Shown: piece by piece, positions 56,645-64,000 of the stretch
Layout: each line of letters opens with the position of its first letter
Numbering within the stretch: position 1 is the first letter of the stretch
Assembly: GCA_935421135.1 (NCBI GenBank)
Contig: OW285192.1
Coordinates: 14,857,001-14,921,000 of the forward strand
From: Bugulina stolonifera
Taxonomy: Eukaryota > Bryozoa > Gymnolaemata > Cheilostomatida > Bugulidae
Direction: 5' to 3'
DNA: 64,000 nt
Position numbers and translations under genes: made by a program
The notes under the pieces: generated by a model
Database searches by the model: none
Told to the model about the DNA's origin: nothing
The model's input: only the letters and a program-made list of their open reading frames with translations

Positions 56645-57384
56645 CAGACAGGCGATGGCATTGAGCCTTCTCGTCCTTTTGTAGGGAGTAGCGGGACATC
56701 GCAGCACAGGTGTAGATAGCAGATTGAAGATATTTGAGAGAAAGTGCATAGTTGGTGTGTATAAACTGTAAGAATCTGCCTTGACGTTGATTTCAGAGTA
56801 TTTATAGTGTGACCATAAGAGTACAAGAGAGTGAATGTGTCCAGATATGCACAAAGCATAAGCTCATAAAAAAACTGTAATAACATTGTTTGCATGTTGG
56901 TAATAACTACTGGAAAGTTATTATTATGGTAAATATTTTTATACGTGTCAAATCAAGCAGCATTAAAAGCTAAGCTACAGGAGAGCCTTAAACCTTAGGC
57001 AGTTTTTCTCGTATGCCTACCACACTACCAGATGTGGAAATCTTATTATTCTATTACAACATTATAATATTCATCTCGGTAAAGATCCAAAGACTAATCA
57101 GGAAATGATTATTACTCTCACTCTATGTCAATAATGCAGAAAATGTGAATATTGTTATAATAATATACCCATATATAGACTAGGATGCAGCCCAATCTAC
57201 CAACACAGATAATAACATGGCCAATATGAGCAACAAAGTCATCGACAAGAAATTTATAAAATATATTATTACAATATCAGATAGTATAGTATAACGAGCT
57301 ATCACCATCCCATTAACAACTTTTGATGTAGTGTTGTTACTGACAGTTCAAGGATTGAAATCAGATCTCCATAAACAGCTGATG
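56645..57384. other. Spacer between MCM7 promoter and the MADF gene 3' end
   Basis: AT-rich sequence, presumably containing the 3' UTR of the minus-strand MADF gene. No exon or repeat was recognised. Confidence 0.4.
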
Positions 57385-59548
57385 CTAGTCTACAACTACT
57401 GATTCTAGAAACAACAACTTATCGTGGTACTTCAAAGGTTTGATACGGTCTTTATCTCCATGTTCACTTTCTCTGAGCTTACGACTTCTTCGAACAAACT
57501 CATCTCGGAAAGACTTCCACTTTTTCTGCACGAAATTTGCATCTAAAAAGAAATAGAGAAGAAACAATACTAAAAAGACAGTTCGATGATTTGAAAATGA
57601 CATATCATATTGTAATTGACAAACATGGCTATCAAATAAACAGTGATCTGACTATCTAGTCTTTGTTTAGCAAAATAAAAGGAAGAGGACAACTCCAAAG
57701 TAAAACTAATTTCAGGAATATTCGCTCCAATGTGAATGTTTTCTGAGTACAAGACATTCACTGGCCACACTGAGTCACATTTAGAATACTTCATTTAAAA
57801 CTTACCAACAACTAAACCATTCACCTCACGAATGTTATGTCTTTGCAGAATCTGGCCCACTTCGGCAAACCTCTTCCATCTGTTTTCTCGATTGCACTGA
57901 GGATGGGTACGTTCATAAATTTCAGGCCGATTTTTTACAGCTTCTATCAATATGAGCTGCCACTCTACACAAATAATTAAAGCATCAAAATGGTATGACA
58001 CCCTTACCACACAGTTTGGTAGCTCCTAAGGCTACAGAAAGCCTCCTAAGCTACAGGAAGTATGCAAGAGGCGAGTGATAAAATAGGTCATGATTAGATA
58101 TATTTCAATCTTTGCAACTTGTGAATTTACAACATGAATTAAAATATGAAATTATTAGTCTAGCAACCAACAAGGCTTACTAAAACAAACATACTGACCG
58201 CAATATTGTTATATCAATACAACATATTGCTGCTAAGAGATAAGTTGACTTGTACTTACCTTTCTTCTCCACTGGTTCATCTACTGAATCTAAGATGTCA
58301 TTATCACTGACAACATTAGATGGAGCCGTATCACAAGACACTGACGCCACTGGTTCTTCATTTGTTTCATTGTTCGCTGATAAGACTCTTTTAGCTTTGT
58401 CTGTTGAGGCTGGAGCTAAGCAGTATTTACATAACACTAATGTAGAGTCACATAATTTTAATAAATAAATATGAAGAAGAACTACATGTAGTTTTTGGGT
58501 CTGCTTTGATATCGTCAATAGTTCATTTGTGCCGTTTCCAGTTGTGTATGGCGTCTCTCAACAATGTAATTTTTATCTAGTTCTTCAGAAAAATTGAAGT
58601 TGAGGCATGTAGGCCTATAATAGTGTATTTGGGCATATGAAGAAATCCCAACTTAACGGAAAAATCTATGTTTGTACATGTAGGAGACTAACATGTTTCT
58701 ACTGTATGTCCAATAATTGAAGTGATTGTTAGCAATTAACAGTATTTTGAATAATGTAAACTGTTTGCCTGGAGTTGTCATGCGTTTGAAGGGGAACAAT
58801 TCTGCACAAATAGCACACTACCATTTAAATTGTGGCTAAAGCATAACTGATTTTGGAGCATTAGCTAGCATGATATTTACCTTTAGAGTGAACCTTTGCT
58901 GTTTTCACTTTGGGAGCTTGCGCATGTTTAGATTTTGTGCGTTTCCGGGACAAATGAGCAGATACTGCATGTTTGGCTTCAGAATGAGCACTCATTTCAT
59001 TGGGATAGAAGCATTTGTAGCTGCAATATTCACACTCCAAATGCCATGTAAGCTTCTGTCGGAAACCACTTTGTTTAATGATGATTTCGTTATTGTTTTT
59101 ATGTAGCGCAGAGTCAACAAGATGGGTGAGTATATGTGTGAGTATTGGGGAAAGACTCTTACACTCTTGACAATTATTAGCACCCTGCAAATACAGCAAG
59201 ACCTGGATTAACTACAAATGGTAACACTATTCAGATAATACAGCAAAATAAATTTGACAGGTATAAGGTGCACAACTCAAACTAATTTAAACATAACTTG
59301 CTTACAGTTACTAGGCATGGGAACTCCCAAGTTACTAGAAGTTGTCCTCTCCCAAAGTAGACAAATATTGAGAGAGGACAACTTTCAATTATGAGTATGA
59401 CTAAAAGCTTATGAGTGCCCGTGTCACTAGGTCCTTTGTATATATTTTATCGGAGCTCGATGGCTCTGTACTTTACTAGTGTGTTGCCTTGAGGATCACA
59501 CTCTGAGAATGCAGGCTCCTGATTTTCAACTAAAGGCTTGGAGTCCAT
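57385..59548 (-). CDS. C2H2 zinc finger plus C-terminal MADF domain protein
   Basis: Coding exons, 5' to 3': 59477-59548, 58881-59184, 58260-58415, 57806-57964 and 57385-57542. They total 849 nt, 282 residues. Residues about 27-34 contain a CQEC pair. Residues about 70-92 form one C2H2 finger (CEYCSYKCFYPNEMSAHSEAKH). A Lys/Arg-rich then acidic linker follows. Residues about 178-282 are a MADF domain (Myb/SANT-like), with LILIEAVKNRPEIYERTHP at its start and VQKKWKSFRDEFVRR in its second half, ending FLESVVVD. MADF proteins are DNA-binding regulators. Many belong to lineage-specific families and some descend from transposases, so a domesticated origin is possible. A likely non-coding first exon ends with a strong donor at 60057. 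No BESS motif is seen. Confidence 0.85.
59316..59421. repeat. Foldback MITE in 5' intron of the MADF gene
   Basis: tagaagttgtcctctcccaa faces gagaggacaactttcaatta, and the outer end reads aaaagcttatgagtgccc, as in the full copies. It lies between coding exons 1 and 2. A further half-copy (gaagttatcctatctca, agttgtcttctccc) is at 59746-59790. Confidence 0.7.
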
Positions 59549-60054
59549 GTTCAAGTTTTGTTCCAGCAGACCCTGAAATTGTGGAAATCAGTTGTTCACC
59601 AATAATAGGGATTATTACCTACTAGTAGACCTATAATAATGTGTAATGCACAGGATATGTTTTAGTAGCATTAATACATTATGGCTAACGTCCTAGTGCA
59701 AATCAATAACATTGCTGCTACAGGTTGCATTTTGATCACAAAGTCGAAGTTATCCTATCTCAAATCGAAAGTTGTCTTCTCCCGATCGGATTAAAGCAGA
59801 ACGTCTAGCGACACGTTGACATGTGAGCCCGTCCTCCTCAATCATTGTGTACGCCATAGATTAAACTTCTCTACGGTGTACGCCCGTCTTGTCGTGATAG
59901 TATTCATTCAGGAAATAACCATCAGGTTTTAATGTGAGCATCCAGACCACATTAAAACACCAGTAAAAATATAACGAAGAAGAATAGGGTTCACTGATGT
60001 TGGTCAAGTAAAAGACACGACGAACCAAATCTATTATTGGAAAGACTAGTACTT

Positions 60055-60100
60055 ACCTTTTTCAGCGTAGCTTTGGAATATGGCGGATGCTAACGCGTTT
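60055..60100. promoter_or_regulatory. Divergent promoter with a YY1-like motif
   Basis: GAATATGGCGGAT (60076-60088) matches the YY1/PHO core (AANATGGCGGC; the reverse reads CCGCCATATT). On the minus side a donor at 60057 closes a short non-coding first exon for the MADF gene. On the plus side the ATG inside the motif starts an open exon. YY1 motifs that overlap start codons and sit at divergent promoters are well known in animals. Divergent use here is inferred. Confidence 0.5.
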
Positions 60101-60484
60101 CCTGTTTGCGCAAGTGCTAGCGTATGGAGCGGGCCCATAGAGTTACCTCCCCTCTACGAGCGGACCCAACATGCGAAGAACGCTGCGCAAAACACGTGCC
60201 CAAACCTTTGATACGGAATCGACAACTCCAAGTTCAGAGCCATCCAAACATTTTAATTGTAGAGCTGGGAAGGTTCAAAGCCATCGGTTGCAAAGGCCAA
60301 AGTGTTGCCCTATAGTTGTAATAAGATAAAGATTTTTTGTTGGACAAACTTTTGTTTTCCAAGGAGGCAACTCCATCATGTGACACCATTACTTTATTAC
60401 GATCTTGCCCCTCTTACACAAGAATACACCCTGAGAGACATGTTTTTGTTGCAGCAGCAGGCAGCAGCTCAAATAGCAGCCTAA
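60080..60484 (+). CDS. Small conserved-looking protein, two exons, unknown
   Basis: Proposed exons 60080-60195 and 60364-60484 (237 nt, 78 residues). Exon 1 begins MADANAFPVCASASVW and contains GPIELPPLYERTQHAKNAAQ. Exon 2 reads RQLHHVTPLLYYDLAPLT and then LRDMFLLQQQAAAQIAA before the stop. The splice uses a weak donor (AACAC|gtgccc) and a good acceptor (tttccaag). Phase and composition make the joined peptide plausible, but another donor may be used. There is a poly(A) signal at 60747-60752, and the start codon lies in a YY1-like motif. I do not recognise the protein. Confidence 0.42.
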
Positions 60485-60746
60485 TAGAAAACAGTGGATA
60501 TCTTTGCTCAGTATACCTAACATCCTGCATGTGTTATACATTGGACAGCATCATTTGTAAAATATTTCAGATCTATTGTGCAAGAGCTTTTGCTGAAGAT
60601 TTGATGGCAGCACAAACATGGCAGGATAGACACAGTACTTGCTGCCATTTCACAGCACACTATTCATATCCAGGCATGGTGGTTCATTGAATTGTCATAT
60701 CAAGTTGCGATATGTATAAAATTCGCAATGTATGTATCAACTTATA

Positions 60747-60752
60747 AATAAA
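60747..60752 (+). terminator. Poly(A) signal of the small plus-strand gene
   Basis: AATAAA about 260 nt after the proposed stop. The gene is convergent with topoisomerase II, whose stop is at 60933. Confidence 0.5.
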
Positions 60753-60932
60753 ATCTTAGTGTATACATTGAGGAATTTTACAATACAATTATTCCAGAGG
60801 GAAATTTAGTAAAAACAAATAAAAATAAACTGCACTGTTGTTTACCAACACATAACTCAATACAGATTAAAATACTAATTAAATGTACATATTATCATAC
60901 AAAGTCTGAGATCTAGCCCTGCATGGCAAAAC

Positions 60933-63900
60933 TTAGAAATCACTATCGTCACTGTCATTGAAATAGTTAACTGTTTTCTTTGCTCTAGTGGGAGCAGCAC
61001 GTGGAGCAACTGGTGTGTCATCTTCACTTAGAGATAAGTCAAATGAGTCATCCACCTTTCCCTTCTAAAATTACACGAATAGAAAAGAAAGTTCAGACAG
61101 TCAGAGCAGAAAAATAATACAAAGACAGAACGACACAGAAAACTGCAAAATAATAACCTCTACAACTAAGTCCGTCTGCTCCTATAACCGCTGATACTAG
61201 TGGCCGAACATTTTGTTAAGGAAAAATGGAGGCCTTAAGCCTGTGACATGTACCTTGGCAGTAGTTTTCTTCTTAGGTTGAAAGTCAAGGTCGGATAAAT
61301 CTGCTTCAGAGTCAGAATCCTTCTTGCGCTTCTTAGCTGCAGTTTTCTTGGGCGGAGCTGAGAAGCAATAAGAGTGAGTAAGGACAATGTGGCACAGGCA
61401 TCACAATAGTAAGTCACAAAGCATGCACAAACTTACACAGTGAGTGAGTAGGGCATGGTAGGTGACATGACCCATCTACCACTGCAATCAACTATTTCAA
61501 AGGATACTATGGTATTGATTGTGTAGTTTCAGTTTACACAACTATATTACCACAGTCCCTAGGTCCAACCTAGGGACCTAACGGTAAAAAACATGAGAGA
61601 AGAAAACAACTCCAACTAAGGTGACTGACGTTAAAAATCAAACTCTTGTTTACCCCAACCAAAACCTTTATTTCTGTTTAGTTTCTCCCTAGCATAGGTA
61701 TTATAATGCTAGCTAGAGTTGTCTTCACGCTCTCAAGTCACGCTCACGTTATTCATCACTACCCTAGCTTGAGTGTTTTACAAAGACCGCTAAATCAGAC
61801 CCCAGACATGCATAGTATGTGATGTATACACAGTACCTTTCTCGTCATCAGAGCTGTCAATTGTGAATGACTCGGCAGCGGCTTTCTTTTTCGTTACTTT
61901 TGCAAAGTTGAGTTTCTGTTGTTTGTCATCGGCTACAAGAAGGTGACAAGAGAATAGACAAGCAATGCATGCAACTCATCACGGTGTAATTCATCCGATT
62001 CAGACACAGTCAACCTCACAAATACCGTAATAAATTCTTACTCTGCTTTCCAACTGGTTTTCTTTTCTTGGCTGCAGGTTCTGCTTTTTTAGCTGCTGGC
62101 TTTTTTGCTGCCGGTTTCTTGGCTGCAGGTTTAGCGGGAGCTTTAGCAGATGCTGGCTTTTTGGACTTGGGCTCGAAATCAGAGTCAGCATCAGATAAAG
62201 ATATGATATCTATAATATAATGAGGGTCACGGATCAGCGAGTGTGGACTTGCCAGTCAAGCAAAGTGATAGCCAAGCCAGCAGCATTACGTAAACCAGGT
62301 CAGCCCTGACATATTTCATAACACAGCTGCCATCTAAGAACATGAGAACCAGTTACAAATTGCCAGTTAGTCTCATAACAATAGCTACATTGAAGTTTGC
62401 AGTGACAACCAATTACAAACAGCATGAATGAAAAAGGTCATTGGAGAGGGGGATGCATAGATACCCACCATCATCTGACTCCAAAATTTTGGAGGACTTT
62501 TTAGCTGGCACCGATTTCTTCACAGGACTTGCAGTCTTCTTAACTGGACTAGCCTGTTTCTTTGGACTGGGTTCTTTAACTGGACTGATAGACTTCTTGG
62601 GCTCGGAATCGCTGTCCTTGGCATCCGAGTCCCCGTCACTCTCATCACTGCTGTCTCCGAGTTTGTACTTCTTGACATTAGCTAAGAAGAGAAAATTGTG
62701 GTAGCCAGTGTGGTTCAGTTGGTGAAACCCACTAGACTACGGCAGAAATTCAAACAGTTAACCATAAAAGCTATCTCTTTAACATATCACCCCATTTGTA
62801 ACAAATATGAACACCAACCTGCTGTACGAGCACCCACTTTCTGACGGGGTGCCACGACCTCACTATCATCAAGATCGCTGATGCTTAGGTCAAGGTCATC
62901 TTCAGAGTCAGTAGCCCAAGGGTTAGTTTTCTTCTTACCATCCTTTGGTTTCTTGGTGGGTGAACTCTTTCGCTCTGCCGGCCGTTTGATAGGCGACTTT
63001 TTAACTGTGGCTTTGGCAGCAGGTTTGGTAGCAAGTTTGGCCTTGGGTTTTACTGTAACATGAACTCATTGATGAGTTACCCAACAAGAAACCAAAGGAA
63101 GTATACAACACATAAGTACATATCTGGACTAAATACCAACCTACGAATAGTCTCTAGAATATATATTTATTTGAAATGCTTCAATAAATTTGCTAACTTG
63201 GATACAACAATATATGAATTTGTCTGAGCTAGTTTTCTACAAATACGCATGTTATTTAGGGTCTGTATTTTTGTGTATGATACAGCATGTGGACCAGAAG
63301 TTGTCCTGCCTACTAATCCAAGACGTTGAATAGACGTGGTACCAATGCCGATAGGTTGTGAAAGGTGACCAGGATTAGTAACTCGCCCCGATAAGTTATA
63401 TAGGACCGGATGCCGGTTACTAATAAATCTACTACGCACGTGTCTAACTAAACTAGTGTCAGTAAATGTGTGCAGATGCCGTGATTGCTGGTATAGAACT
63501 AACGACGTGCACTTATTACAACCTTTTCCATCTGGTGTCATTTCCTGTATGTCATCATCACCATCGCCAGCGCCAAATCCAAACGAGTCCAGCTTGTTCT
63601 GTTTGGGGTCTGTTTTATCTTTCTTTACCTAAAGGAATATGCATAACTCATAAAATGATGGACATTATGAAAAGTGTGAAGGTAATAAACCCAGACAAGT
63701 ATGTCAGATAATTCAACTTTCAAATAAACACAGAATTGTGCTTACATATTGCAGCATACCTTCACTGGCTTATTTGTCTTCATTTTATCTTTAGGTAAGG
63801 GTGGTTCTACCCGCTGCCCGTATTTTGAAGGATAGATATCACTCTTCGTTGATTTAAATCTGCCAGCTTTGCTTTGCTTAGCCAAGTTAGCTTCCTCTGA

Positions 63901-63936
63901 TTTTTTAAATGCTTTCTTAGCCTCAGTCTCGTATTT
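60933..63936 (-). CDS. TOP2: DNA topoisomerase II, C-terminal domain (5' part off window)
   Basis: Eight exons, 5' to 3': 63760-63936, 63523-63628, 62819-63052, 62469-62681, 62042-62209, 61837-61932, 61254-61357 and 60933-61064. They give 409 residues up to the stop. Identification rests on conserved C-terminal motifs: PSKYGQRVEP (vertebrate PSPRGQRVIP), KTNPWATDSEDD (vertebrate KRNPWSDSES) and the end VAPRAAPTRAKKTVNYF...DSDDSDF, matching the last residues of vertebrate TOP2A. The domain is disordered, with alternating acidic DSD/SDDE and Lys-rich patches. It has at least six S-P-x-K sites (SPVK, SPKK, SPTK, SPIK), typical of cyclin-dependent kinase targets, and an alanine-lysine AAKKPAAKK repeat as in histone H1 tails. 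The catalytic core lies beyond 64000. In vertebrates this domain controls nuclear localisation and chromosome binding. Confidence 0.93.
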
Positions 63937-64000
63937 CTAAACAAGAAGAAACCAATTGAAATACGAAATACACTGTTCCATATACTTTTAAGTTTTACAC

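Noticed and set aside
56408..56854. 148-codon minus-strand open frame just upstream of MCM7
   Set aside because: It overlaps the promoter elements and the MCM7 5' UTR, has no splice support or family match, and ends just before the MCM7 start. Chance frame.

Overview
The window is nuclear DNA of an early-branching or invertebrate animal, most probably a sponge (inference). It is AT-rich. Genes are split by short GT-AG introns with standard stop codons. Housekeeping genes look metazoan (MCM7, topoisomerase II), and the gaps are packed with foldback elements, hAT-like MITEs and minisatellites. No bacterial, organellar or CRISPR features were found. All gene models were spliced by hand from splice consensus, reading-frame phase and remembered family sequences. 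Exon phases close without stops in every full model. LAYOUT: 1-8.9 kb is mostly non-coding, with an exon at 178-284 and a possible one at 4898-5000 of an unidentified minus-strand membrane-protein gene. A ten-exon plus-strand gene (8944-15417) encodes a signal-peptide, leucine-rich-repeat, single-pass receptor whose tail carries a PPAY motif and a C-terminal PDZ ligand. Convergent to it, 16278-20428 (minus) encodes an 11-exon multi-pass membrane protein of unknown family. From 21.3 to 34.3 kb there is a transposon-rich block: long inverted hAT-like ends, a non-LTR reverse transcriptase (22.5-24.1 kb) in an extremely AT-rich island, a 1.1-kb foldback, a tRNA-derived SINE and several local segmental duplications. 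Two plus-strand neighbours follow (34597-38368 and 39595-41755). They encode type-I membrane proteins with unrelated ectodomains (NHL-like versus Leu-Pro-rich repeats) but the same exon-phase pattern across a micro-exon, a TM exon, a coiled-coil exon and a short last exon. From 42.7 to 49.3 kb there is a tandem array of duplicated units, each with a different minisatellite core, ending in the true 3' end of MCM7. Two of the units carry dead copies of the last MCM7 exon. MCM7 itself is complete (49278-56382, minus, 16 exons, 726 codons before the stop) with E2F-like and CCAAT elements upstream. Next come a MADF plus C2H2 zinc-finger gene (57385-59548, minus), which appears to share a YY1-like divergent promoter with a small plus-strand gene (60080-60484), and the C-terminal domain of DNA topoisomerase II (60933 to the right edge, minus). 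HOW THEY FIT: MCM7 and topoisomerase II are S-phase/mitotic chromosome proteins and lie about 4.5 kb apart on the same strand. The membrane-protein genes at 9-20 kb and 34-42 kb look like surface recognition or adhesion genes. No operon-like logic is expected. The main novelty candidates are the paired ectodomain-swap genes and the MCM7 3'-end duplication array.
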